Source: Buddleja alternifolia
Lineage: Eukaryota; Streptophyta; Magnoliopsida; Lamiales; Scrophulariaceae
Assembly (NCBI GenBank): GCA_019426215.1
Contig: CM033394.1
Span: 16,698,195 to 16,762,194, forward strand
DNA length: 64,000 bases
Reading direction: 5' to 3'
Shown: piece by piece, positions 11,172-23,100 of the stretch
Layout of the letters: each line of letters opens with the position of its first letter
Position numbering within the stretch: position 1 is the first letter of the stretch
The notes under the pieces: model-generated
Told to the model about the DNA's origin: nothing
Database searches by the model: none
What the model saw: the letters and a program-made list of their open reading frames with translations, nothing else
Made by a program: the position numbers and the translations under genes

Positions 11172-14100
11172 TGTCAAGAAGCTGCCAAAATATATCAAAA
11201 TGATCTCGCTATTATCTCATCAATCAAAAAGGATCAAAAGGCAAAAGATAAATCTGACCATTGTGAATCAAGCGCTAAGCGTCCAGCACCAAAAGTACAA
11301 CCCAAGCCAACGTCACGGAAATACCAGCGTCAATATCCAAGACAGCCAAGATCATATTATCGATACTATGATAATTATGATTATGACTATGATTATGACT
11401 ACCATTATAATCGAGGATATTATTATACACCCAAAAAGCACACACAACACGTTGTGAAACCCAAAAAGGCTAGTATTAGTACAATGAAGACCAGGCAAAT
11501 ATGGGTTCTTAAAGTTCTAATTCAAACTAACAATGCTACTAATGTTAAAGGACCCAAGCAACAATAGGTACCTGAACAGAAATAAAACTTCCCTTTTGAT
11601 TCCAGGTACCTAGAGCTAGAACCGATACGTCTGTGTGGTACTTCGATAGTGGATCGTCAAGGCACATGACTAGTTCTAAAGATCTCCTGATCAACTATCG
11701 AGCTGCCAATGGTCCTCAGGTTGTATTTGGTGACAACTCCAAAGGTAAAACCAAAGGTATAGGTACTGTGCATAGGGGGAACATCATGATAAGTGATGTT
11801 TATTATGTTGAGGGTCTAAAGCACAATTTATTAAGCATAAGTCAATTTTGTGATAAAGGCTTCGAAGTCATATTCTCAAGTGACTGTTGCTATATAAATG
11901 ACGCTAAGACTAAGTCTACTAAATTGAAGGGTAAAGGAACTAACAACGTATATTTGGTAGATTGGGGTTCAACACTTGATAACAACCCAACATGTTTTGT
12001 TGCTAAAAATGAATCTAAAGCGGGTTGGTTATGGCATAGAAAAATGAATCACCTCAACTTCAAAACAATCTCTCAGCTTATAAGTCAAAATCTTGTAGAG
12101 GGATTACCAAATGGACCATTTCATAAGGATCGCTTTTGTGACGCTTGTCAAATGGGTAAACAAGTTAAATCATCTTTCAAAAGAAAACCTCATCTATCTA
12201 CCTCTAGAATACTTGAACTACTTCACATGGATTTGTTTGGACCTGTTCAAACGATCAGTGTAAGCGGTAAAAAGTATACTTTGGTGATAGTAGATGATTT
12301 CTCTCGATTAACTTGGGTGGAATTTCTTTCATCCAAAGTGAGACATGTGACAAGTTAACAACGCTTATTCGACAACTTCAAATATTGAAAAATTTTAAGG
12401 TTGCAAGAATAAGAAGCAATCACGGTACTGAGTTTACTAACAAGATTGTTGAGAAGTTTTGTGCAGAGAATGGAATACATCATGAGTATTCAGCTCCCAG
12501 AACTCCCCAACAAAATGGTGTTGCTGAGCGCCAGAACCGAACGCTTAAGGAAGCCGCTTGGACGATGTTAGCAGAATCTAAGCTCGCTCCTAGGTTTTGG
12601 GCTAAAGCGATCAACACTGCCTGTTATACTCAAAATCACTGCATGATCAACAAACAGCATGGGAAAAGTCCATATGAATTGCGGAAGGGACGTAAGCCAA
12701 ATGGTTCATATTTTGACGTCTTTGGTTCTAAATGCTTTATCCATAATAATGGATCCTAATGTCTAAAGACATTTGATCCTAAAGCAGATGAGGGAATCTT
12801 TCTAGGCTACGCCAAGAATGAAAAGAATTTTCGCATCTTAAATAAGATCAAATCGAAGGTTGAGAAATCTATTCATGTTGTTTTTGATGATGCTAACCAA
12901 GAACCGAGTAAGGTTAATGTGAATGATGTAGGAGTTGAAGATCTATGTCATCAAGCGTCTAAGATTACTATTGATGAAGATACTGACGACGATGATGAGA
13001 TCTCAGTGCTACCTCCTAAGATTACTCGTGAGGTTACTGTGGATAATTATGTAAGAAATGCTGATGATCATGAAGAAAGTAATCTTCAAGAGCAAACAAG
13101 GATCTGTGAACTTGAAGCTCCTACGTAAGAGGATAGTCAAGCGTCTGATCGTCAAGCGTCTGTTCAACCTCTTAACCCTTTCTAACCAGATAGACTATGG
13201 CTGCGTGATCATCCACCTGGGCTAATTATTGGAGATATTGAAGCGCCTGTTAGGACTAGAGCCGCTACGCTCAATGAGGCTATGTTTGCAAGCTTTTTAT
13301 CTCAAATGGAACCTAAGAAAGTGGATGAAGCGCTAAGCGACCCAAGTTGGATTGAAGCCATGCAAGAAGAGCTTAATCAGTTTAAACGAAATAAGGTTTG
13401 GACGCTAGTACCAAGGCCAACTCACCAAGGAGTTATTGGAACTAGATGGGTTTATAGAAACAAGATGGATGAGAATGGTATTGTGATAAGGAACAAGGCT
13501 AGACTCATAGCTCAAGGATATTGCCAAGAAGAGGGTATTGACTTTGATGAGACATACGCTCCTGTCGCTCGTCTTGAAGCAATCCGTATGTTTCTAGCGT
13601 ATGCAGCGTTCAACAAGTTCATGGTGTATCAGATGGACGTGAAGAGTGCTTTCCTAAATGGTAAACTCTAAGAAGAAGTATATGTGGAGCAACCACCAGG
13701 ATTCATCAACAATCATGGTAAGGGTATGGTTTACAAGCTAGACGAAACACTTTATGGGCTTAAGCAAGCACCCCGAGCATGGTATGACACTCTCTCTATC
13801 TTCCTCATTGGTAAAGGCTTTTTAAAAGGCAGCGTTGATACAACGTTATTTAAAATCACCAGTGACGAAGATACTCTCTTAGTCCAAATTTATGTTGATG
13901 ATATTATATTTGGTTCTACTAACAAGCGTGTGTGTGAGAAATTTTCGAAAATGATGCAAGAACAATTTGAAATGAGCATGATGGGTGAATTAACTTTCTT
14001 CTTAGGATTACAAGTTAAACAACTCCATAATGGCATATTTATAAACCAAGCTAAATACACAAGAGATATGATTAAGAAATTTGGTATGGAAAATGCATCA

Positions 14101-14838
14101 TATTCAAAAATTCCAATGAGCCAAACGCTTAAGTTAGATAAAGATGAAAGTGGAAAGAAAGTTGATATCACTAACTATAGAGGTATCGTTGGATCACTTC
14201 TTTATCTTACAGCTAGTAGACCTGATATTATGTTCTCGGTATGCATGTGTGCGCGATTTCAAGCTAATCCTAAAGAGTCACACTTAAGTGCTGCCAAGAA
14301 GATCCTTAAATACCTAAAAGGCACACAAAATGTGGGCTTATGGTATCCAAAGGACTCTCCTTTTAAACTAATTGGTTTCTCATATGCAGATTTTGCAGGT
14401 TGCAAAATAGATCGTAAGAGTACTAGTGGTACATGTCAATTTCTAGGTGATAGGTTAGTTTCATAGCATAGTAAGAAACAACAATCGATAGCTACCTCCA
14501 CAGCCGAAGCTGAGTATGTAGCTGCAGGAAGTTGTTGTGCACAAGTGTTATGGATGAGGCAACAACTTAGAGATTATGAAATAATCCTAGGCCCAACCCC
14601 CATTCATTGTGATAACCAAAGCACTCTAGCCATGACTCAAAACCATGTTCTTCATTCCAGAACCAAACACATTGACATTAGATACCATTTTCTTCGTGAC
14701 CACGTTCAAAAGAAAGATATTTCCATGCACTTCATTGGAACTGACAAACAATTGACAGATATCTTCACCAAAGCGCTCAACGAACAACGTTTTCTCACTT
14801 TGAAAAGTGAATTAGGTATGATTGGTTTAAACGCTTAA
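11172..14838 (+). pseudogene. pol: pol of element A (protease, integrase, RT, RNase H)
   Basis: A Tyr/Asp-rich linker leads to the protease motif DSGSSRHMT (about 11645). The integrase zinc finger follows (WLWHRKMNHLN...CDACQMGK, about 12030-12165), then the catalytic core with LHMDLFGP. The second catalytic Asp is Asn (RSNHGTEF, about 12411). The Glu region NGVAERQNRT is kept. A frameshift lies near 12350. RT covers 13282-14400, with [17 protein letters not shown] and an intact YVDDIIFGSTN (about 13890); a stop at 13669 interrupts it. RNase H is broken by TAG at 14464 in place of Trp, and ends at 14838. The order IN-RT-RH defines Ty1/copia. Confidence 0.92.
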
Positions 14839-14870
14839 TCATTTTGCATCATATTTTATTAGGCATATAA

Positions 14871-14944
14871 TTTAGGGGGAATCCACTTGATTTATGTCTA
14901 AAAGATTTTCCTAATTGGTACAAGTTATCAAATTTAGGGGGAAC
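14871..14944 (+). other. Paired polypurine-like tracts after RNase H of A
   Basis: TTTAGGGGGAATCC at 14871-14884 and AAATTTAGGGGGAACC-like sequence at 14931-14944. Equivalent pairs follow the pol stop in C (44481 and 44542) and E (6690 and 6626). They may prime extra plus-strand starts, as proposed for multiple Sirevirus polypurine tracts, or act in RNA. Confidence 0.6.
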
Positions 14945-15307
14945 CTTAAAGTTGTATTTGACCATAACTGCAAGCGTCAATGATCAAAATTTTCAGATGC
15001 ATGTTATTTAACGCTCAGTATTACTTATGCATAAAATATTGGACGCTCAAACATAAAAAAAAAAAAAATCTTTTCAATCCTAAGCGTCTAATTCTCTAAT
15101 GATATATCAACCAGTGGTATCAGTTAAGCGTTGAACCAATTCCATTCAACTCTTAATATAAAAATGTTTTTAACAGTCATGCATAAATTTTACAAGCTTT
15201 TTGAAGTAGTGGGTAGACTTAAAAGTCTATTTTGTACTCTACTCGCACGCTTCTATCACATCAAACTGGCGCATAATCAAAACTTTTAAAATGACAGTTC
15301 AGAGATA

Positions 15308-15354
15308 GCACGTGTTTGTGTACGTGTCAGTGTACCATCAGGCGCATGTGCTAC
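15308..15354. promoter_or_regulatory. G-box/ABRE cluster upstream of ORF3 in A
   Basis: GCACGTG at 15308-15314, TACGTGTCAGTGTA at 15321-15334 and GCGCATGTGC at 15343-15352. Order and spacing match element E at 6221-6262 on its coding strand, where the third box is a full GCACGTGC. The centre TACGTGTC fits the ABRE core. It lies about 50 bp before the TATA-like box. Binding of bZIP factors is inferred from the motif only. Confidence 0.55.
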
Positions 15355-15403
15355 ACTCTGAAAATACCAAACATTTTCTTTTTTTTAACTCGGATGTCAA
15401 ATC

Positions 15404-15415
15404 ATTATATATGAG
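15404..15415 (+). promoter_or_regulatory. TATA-like box upstream of ORF3 in A
   Basis: ATTATATATGAG lies about 265 bp before the ORF3 start and downstream of the G-box cluster. The leader that follows is pyrimidine-rich, with a TC dinucleotide run at 15618-15639, like many plant 5' UTRs. It is a candidate internal promoter; no transcript evidence is available here. Confidence 0.4.
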
Positions 15416-15617
15416 AATTACCAAATGTAACTTCTCTCTCTTACACAAAACTCACGTCTGCAGTTAATGAATTTATGGCTGAGATTAAAAAGTCCTTACA
15501 AGTGTCTAAATCCTATAGAGACTAGAGAACACAAGTTTCAAAATTCTTTACTGTGTCATTTAAAACACAATTTCTGCAGAAAAATCATTCACTTTCACTC
15601 AAAGATTTCTGCAAATT

Positions 15618-15639
15618 TCTCTCTCTCTCTCTCTCTCTC
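15618..15639 (+). repeat. TC microsatellite in the ORF3 leader
   Basis: An uninterrupted TC repeat 37 bases before the ORF3 ATG at 15676. Such tracts are common in plant core promoters and 5' UTRs. Confidence 0.85.
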
Positions 15640-15675
15640 AGCAAAAGAAAATCTCAGTTCACTCTACTTTCAAAA

Positions 15676-18600
15676 ATGGCACTAAAGAAAGCTTCATCTA
15701 CTTCTGCCGAGTCTATCATCAAGGTTACTGAAGGTCTTGTTATCGATTGGAAATTCTTGTATGATCAACCCCAAATCAACCTGCATGATATGATGGATAC
15801 TGTTACAAAGGCTGGCCTCAAGAATTTATTAACACAGTAGTCATACTTATTTCCGACGGAAGTTGATACTTTCTGGAGGACTGCAAAACTCTCGGAGGAC
15901 AAGAAGTCTATCTCTTGCCTCCTCCCTATGTCCAAGAAAGAGCCAGCAAAAGAATTTGTGTTGACTGCTGACTCCATTGCAAAGAACTTCAATCTTCCTA
16001 ATGAAGGTGATGCACTGGATAGTGTCACTCTGGCACAAATCAAGGAAGCATGGACAGTTATGAGGGCGTACGATGGTGTACCCTACACCCAACACTTTGA
16101 AAAGAAAGATCTGGTATCTCAGTACAGACTGTTGGCTGATTTCAACAGTAAGATTATTGAATGCAGAGTGGGCACGTTTGATAAGGTCAATCCCACACAA
16201 TTTCAGATGATGACTGCTATACTCCTCTACATCAAAATCAACTGGAGTGAGTACATTTTTGGAAGGTTTAAGGATTGTCTGACCACCCCTAACAAACCAT
16301 ATGGACTCGTTTTGAGTGACCTTCTGTACAACTCAAACTGCGTTTACTCATCTGGTCTCCCGTTGAATAAGACCAAATTTTTGGGAAGAAGGATTCTAAC
16401 CAATCTATTCAATCCTCCCAAAGTTGGTGGTGCTGCTAAACCACTTTCTGAGCGTCAGACTGTACGTGAAGCGTCTGATGAAGAGGCTGAGCGTCCTGCT
16501 CCAGAGGAAGCCGTGAAGCGTTCAACTGCTACCAAGAAGAGGGCTCCTAGAAAGCCAAAGGCACAAGATGTTCCTGCTCCTCAGAAGAATGATGAGGAAA
16601 CTGATGAGGATGCACAGGACAGGTTACCTCTCAAGCGGAGGAAGCTGGAAGGAATCATCAAACAAATTAAATTCGATGAACCAACTGCTGTTCCTCCTGC
16701 TCCAGCGCTCAAACTCATTGAAGGAGTCAACGTGAAGAAAATATTCAAGCGTTCCAGGACAAGTAAGCTTCGAGCTGCTTCTGTTCCTGAAGAGCCTGAG
16801 ACTGTTGAGCCAAGCGCTCAAAGTATTGCTGTTGAGACAAGTTCTCAGGGTAAGTTTATTTCTTCCCATAGCAATACTATTCCTACATCTGTAGAAGATC
16901 CTGCTCTTATAGAGGATAGTTCATATGTTACAGCTTTAGCTCCAGCTGCTGCTGAAGCATCAACAGACGTCAATCTAGATGTTGAGATGACAGAAGTTGT
17001 GGCGATTGCCAAAGACGTTGCCGCAGAAGTTGCTGCAATTGAAACTGAGGAACCTGCTCTCAAAGAGGTTTAGTCATCAATCCCTGTTCCGGCTAAAACA
17101 GAGGCACGCTCAGAAGGTCAGAGCATTGCTGAAGACGTTACAAAGCCAAGGCACTTCTTCCAACTGGACTCGCTGAAGGCAATTGATCATTCGATCAACT
17201 ACATGCCCCCAGCGCTCGAAGAAGATTTCATTCATGCTGGCTATAATGAAGACAAATATATTGCTGCTGAGAATGAGATAGCCCTGCTGATTGACATCGA
17301 CAATAAAATCAAGGATATAGTGTTTAACACTGAGATGGCAGAAATTGAGAGAAAATATTATATGGCCATTCAACTACAAAAACTCCGGGTCAAATACCGT
17401 CCTCTCTCATCCTTCAACAAGACAGACAAGGAGGAACAACTCCTAGATGTGATGTGGATCTGGCGTATTACCTCGACTATGGCCACAGCAAGCCTTCAGG
17501 TTTTGCTCTCAGAGACTACAATATTCGTGTGTATGAGCCACTTCGCCCTAGCTTTCTCAATCCATCAGAGGCAGTCTTGAACCGAGAAGGCTACACACAC
17601 TTTCCTCATATTGCGAACAGTCCTAAAAATCTAGCTTTGGTCAATCCACTTCGCCTATGGAAAAATAGACCAGTTCATGCCGGTGAGCATCTTGAATCTC
17701 TCACAGATCTGATCCAGACTGAAGCTGATGCATATTTTGATAGCGTCTGGAATGCTAACTATCAGACCGATAGATATCGTTTTGAATCTATACGAGACAT
17801 TCACCATGAAGGCATTAGAGCTATTGTCAATGCTGGGACAGACTACTGTATGAACGAAGTCAATTGGGTTGAAGCGTACCTGGGAAACAAGTACACTTTC
17901 TCAGAATTAGTTCAAGCTCCCCATTTGTTCGGCATAGGCATGCATGACAAGAAGTGTCATTTCGCCAAGTATTGACTAAAGAAGCGTCAACAGAGAGTTG
18001 GACCTGTTCTCAAGCTCCCACTAATTAGACATCAAATTGAACAATGTCTGGGTCAAGAGCTTCACAGATTGTCCATTACTCCTCTACAGTTCAACGCTCA
18101 AGCATCTGCCAGCAGCAGTACTAAAATTACTAGCCTGAATTTCGCTCTCAGCCACTACGAAGATAATTTTAACTTGATGGTGAAGATTATGACTCCATTA
18201 TCTCATTTCGACAAAATCTTCACTGCCAATCTCAGACAATGGAACGGCTCCGTCATCAATTCATTTCGAGGATATCCATTGCTCCCTTCTATCCGCAAAG
18301 AGGTACTTAATCATTATGAATTCGTCCTCTCACTTCTAGAATGAAATCAGGGACTAGCTCAAGCGATCTATCCATATTTAGAAGAGTACTATGCTGCTTA
18401 CGTGCCTGAAGATCAGCATCTCGAGTCTCTTCCCTCTGACTGCTTGATTGGATTTTCTAGAAATTACTCTCCAGATTCCATTTTCTCTATCTGTCATGCG
18501 CCGTCCAAAGTCTTTCCGCATCATGTGCTTGATATCATTGGTCCCATGCACATCAGGACCATTGATAGTCCTCTGCGCACATTTATTTCTGGCTTTTGTT

Positions 18601-19883
18601 GTTCTAGATCCAGACTCACTGAACTTTTGGAAGCTTCGTCCACTTCTCTTGCCAATGTAGCAAATTGGAACTTCCTAGAGGAAGCCCCTGCTAAGACAAT
18701 TGAAGCGTCCACTTCTGAAGTTGCTAGTTTTCCAGCGTCTGCTAAAGAACCTGTTCAAGCGTCTCAACCAGAGGATATTTCGGATGCTCCTGAACCTGTT
18801 GCTGCTGATATTGCTGAGGATTTCTCTCTTGACGTACAAGGCACTGTCTTTGATCCAGCATATCGAACTCCCCTTGACTCTCTGAAACACTCATCCAGAT
18901 TCAAGCGACCGACTCCTTAAGCGGTTCAATCAGATGAGAGTCAATTTTTTGGTCCTTTGCTCAAATCCGTTCTGGAGGATATTAGTGCTCATGCTACTCA
19001 GAATGAAAAATCCCTTCACTGGATTAAAGAAGATTTGGCAAAGATTGAGTCTCACGTTATGAGCGCTCAGATTGCTCATATACGTAGCTCAACTCAAGCG
19101 GCTGTTGGTGAGTGCAGACAAGTTTTTCAAAACATGCATGATGCCACTCACGCCAACCAACTAGCCATGAAAGAAGAGTTAGAAAAGCGCCTCGAAACCC
19201 TAGAGACATCTCTGAATGATGCCACCAGCGCCAAGCTCCTCGCATTGCAGGAACACTTTGACAAGCGTCTGGACGACATCTCAGACTCTATGTCTCAGAT
19301 TGCTCATCAGGTAAGTTTACTTACAGAACACTTTCTGAAGTCTGATGATGGCAATAAGGGGAAAGAGAAGAAGAAAGGAGAAAAGAGGAAAGCGTCTAGT
19401 TCAAGAGCTCAAGAGCCTCCACCTCTTAAGCGTCAAGTCTTAACTTCTTCTTCTGCGCTAAGTCTCCCATCTTGGATAATTGCTTTTAAAGTAAGTGACT
19501 CTGCTGGAGCACCTAGTAGAATACTAAGGGAACCTCCAAGAGCACTATATCCAAATCTAACAATACCTACAAGAGCAATGTTAGAACAGTTTGACATCCC
19601 TCTTCAAAAAGCATCCATTCCAGAACCTTCAGATCCAAGAATTTTAGCTGAAGAGAGGCAGATGTCTGACTTCATCAGAACTTTCAGAATTTGCCTAAGG
19701 TATATTGGTATTGATCCAACTGATTGGGACACATACTTTACTGCTTTCAAAAAGAGACAACCAGAAGAAAATAAGCTCATAATCAACAAAGATCATGAAA
19801 CGATGATGACCTTGGAAGATAATCTAACTGAAGCTATCCGAGCTAAAATGCCCAAGCGATACAAAGTTAGATCAAGTCATTAA
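15676..19883 (+). pseudogene. ORF3 of element A, about 1400 codons, broken
   Basis: It starts MALKKASSTSAESI after the CT-rich leader. The frame is open except for TAG at 15838 and 17071, then shifts once near 17450. It continues to TAA 19881 with stops at 17973, 18342 and 18918. The N-terminal part (to about 16440) includes FVLTADSIAKNFNLPNEG and VNPTQFQMMTAILLYIKINW, resembling the putative plant transposon protein domain. Next comes a charged, Pro/Ala/Glu-rich region with basic clusters (KKRAPRKPKAQ, LPLKRRKLEG) like nuclear localisation signals. Then there is a globular segment from DLAYYLDYGH (17454 on). Near the end is a helical coiled-coil-like stretch (18957-19330) and a basic linker KGKEKKKGEKRK. 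There is no signal peptide or membrane helix, so an envelope role is unlikely. Function unknown; shared with C, E and E2. Confidence 0.75.
16850..16894 (+). other. Diverged counterpart of the ORF3 intron in A
   Basis: The exon context TTCTCAGG followed by GTAAGTTT matches the donor of the intron in C and E. The best acceptor, ATCTGTAG, would remove only 45 nt, shorter than usual plant introns. The segment is open in frame, so it may now be read through or retain an internally deleted intron. Confidence 0.35.
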
Positions 19884-20101
19884 AGTTTTTTGATTTGCAT
19901 TATCTATATTCTTGTCTCTTATATTTTGTTTACTTAGTTGTAAAAATGCTTGTAATCTTTAATATATATAAAATGCATTTTTTCAGCTAAAACATCTCGT
20001 TGAAGCGTAAATAACTTTAACTAACCTTATCAAATCAAAGCTAACTTTTATTTTTGGCTGTCTAACTCTTGAACTATAAAAGAGTAAGTATTGCCATCAT
20101 C

Positions 20102-20115
20102 AAAAAAGGGGAAAT
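20102..20115 (+). other. Polypurine tract of element A
   Basis: AAAAAAGGGGAAAT lies immediately before the 3' LTR start TGTTAGG at 20116. It is the plus-strand primer site. Confidence 0.9.
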
Positions 20116-23100
20116 TGTTAGGAATTTCATGTTAGATGTTTTGATGATGACAATTAGGACCTTTTGTTAGACCCCAAAATATGTAAGTTTGTTTTCAGCT
20201 TTGAAGCGTTAGATTTGTAATAGGCTTTGTTTTATTTTTATTCTAGATTGTTAGGTTAAGTTGTTTTAGACTGAGCGTCTGATATGTTCTGAGTGAGTTT
20301 ATCAGAAGTAAAGTTTGAAAACTCAAGCGCCTGAAGTATGAATAAAGATGATGATTCCAAGCGTCTAGAATGACCAGCTACACCAAGCATCACCTTATAG
20401 GATAGAAGTGATTCAAGGTTGAATAAGCGTCTATCAATGACTGATTTCACCTGAATTTATTTCTAAGTCCAGATGGAGTTTTAATGCAAATATTCTCAAT
20501 GCATTAAGTGCCAACGGGCATTTAATTCAAATGCATTAAATGCGGATAAGAGCATTAAATGTGATAAGCACTTTCAGACGTATGGAGAAGCCACCCTATT
20601 GGACTGTCAACTATTCAGAGATTGCAGCACCAACTTTTGTGCAGCAGATTTTCAGAAAAAAGGACAAAAGTGGTTCACTCGCGGAAGTGAGAGACACGCG
20701 CTCATACATGTGTCAAACGGATACTTTTTCCAAGAATGCCTATAAATAGGCCTTCAACAACAAGCCAAATACATAGAGAACAATTATCAAGTTGAATTGC
20801 TGTTGCATTGAAGTCTCATTCCCTACAATCTCATAAAAGCCAGAATTTTCAAGAAAATATTCTCTTTGCTTTTCTTCAAATCCTGAGACAGTCAACCAAT
20901 ATTTCAAAACATTCTTTTCAAAGAAACCCACATTACTACTGAGATATTCCTAGTTGTTTGAATTTTATCAAAATCAAACAAACCTTTTAGAAAAACCCCT
21001 ATCCAAGCCTCGCGATCTGTGTGAAGTCGAAGTTGGATACTTGCCATATTTCTGGGTGAAAGAAGCAAGGGGATTGAAGTGATTTAGACCAGAAATCTAT
21101 GTGATCAAGGAGCTCAAGTCATCGATATCCATCTCTCCCTAATTTGTAGAAGATTCTGTGTGATTCTTTGAGAATCATTTTAGTAGATTGCCTCCAAGTG
21201 TTCAAGGAGAAGAAGGACGTAGTTGGAATTACACCACCCAACGAACCTTACAAATATTGTTCTTTACTTTACTTTCAGCATTCATATTGTCATATCATAA
21301 ATTGATAAGGTAAAACTCAATCAAACGCTAAGCAACTAAATACACTTTCTGTGACGCTAAAGCTTTCAAAGAGAAGACTCTACAAAACATTCCGCTATGC
21401 TAACACTGATCAAAGAAGTGAACACTCAAACCTATTTGGTTGTAGTATTCAAGTCTTGAAATCTAAGTTAACTTTCTAAAAACAGTCTTTGTTAGACGCT
21501 TCACCAAAGCACCTAGATTTTTAAGTGAACGCTTAAGTCAAGCGTTAGACACTTCAAGCGTCCAAAACCATACTTTTAATACGAATCTTTTTGAAGTCAA
21601 AAAAGACTTCAAGGTCTATTCAACCCCCCCCCCCCTCCTAGACCCTTTCTGTTGGGAAATATACATATAGCCCGACTAAGCACAGCGAAAAATTAAAATT
21701 TTAGTTTCTCGGATTTAAACATGCGAGTTTAGTAATCCTACGGGCTTATCACATATCATAGGCTTGCGCATCTCTACACTAGTTATTTAAAACTTAAAGA
21801 AAGAAGATCTTACCTTATTCGATTTTTCATAAAAATCGAAAAGTTTCTTCTTCCTTAACGTAAACTCCCTAGCTTGCTCCTCGTTCTTTGAATCAACTCC
21901 TTCGTTTTTTCCTTGGATGAAGATTTCGATTTCCTCCACCAAAAACGCCTTTGATCGGATTCTTGATTCACTTCAGAGACCCAATTGTTTCTCCTCTAAA
22001 GTTGATTCACACCCCGGATACCCACTCGTTTATAATCTTTAGCTAGATTGATCTATAAACGTTTATTCTAACTCTAAGGAATAGTGTATGGGATTAAGGT
22101 GAAAGCAAAAATTTACTTCTCTAAGTAATTTGGAAGAATTCTTGAATTCAAGATCTTGATAAATAATCAAGAACTCAAGAACTTGTATGTGGAGAGAGAG
22201 AAACAATTTTCTATGCTAGAGGAACGAAAATTTTTGGCTTGTCAAGCTATCATCCTTTTCTTGCAATTCTTTTCCATGTAGAACTCTTATACATTAATCC
22301 TTTTCCATGTAGAAATAGAAGACTAATTAATTTCTAAATAGAACTCTTCTATTTTAATTAGTTTCCTTTCTCTCCAAGAAATCTTATTTCCTTCTAGAAG
22401 AAAATTAATTAAACTCCTTTAGTTATTTTCTTTCACCAAATTTTCGACCAAGGCTTAATAAAATAGCCTTTTAATAATTAATCCACCATACTAGATTAAT
22501 TAGAAGTCAATTCCAATTAATTAAATGCTTTCTTGACTTAAGCTTAATTAAATTGATCTTATCAACTTAATTAATTCATTTATCCAATACTTGAATAAAT
22601 AAAAGTCTTAATTAATTAATCTAATTAATTAATATATTAACTCAACTACTTTGAATTAAATTTCCTTAGCTAAGAAATGGATTTGTCCGAGTATTGTGTG
22701 TGACCCTTTAAGTTCACCAACATACTTGTAATGGGTTTCATAACCTTTATGATTTAATTTGGACAATTAAATTGTCTCGATTAATTAAACACTTTTAATT
22801 AACCATCTTATTATTTAATCTCCATTAAATATAAGATACCATAAATCAAAGAAAAGTTTCTAGCTACTTATCTTGAAGACCTAGATGTGGGCGATTCAAA
22901 GTGAACCTTTCCAATCGCGCATTCCATGCAAGTGAGAATCTTCCATCAACTAATTTCCCAATTGAATTAAGGATCGAGGAATCTTATTGGTCGAGATCCT
23001 TGTAAATTCAATCTTAATAATTCAAGTGTGTTTGACTAGTGATTAATTAATTCAAGAAACTCATTTCTTAATTAATTACTTACTTGCCTTGGCCAAGGAC

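Noticed and set aside
15676..19883. Envelope gene (endogenous retrovirus-like)
   Set aside because: No signal peptide, transmembrane helix or fusion-peptide-like segment seen; basic nuclear-type clusters argue otherwise.
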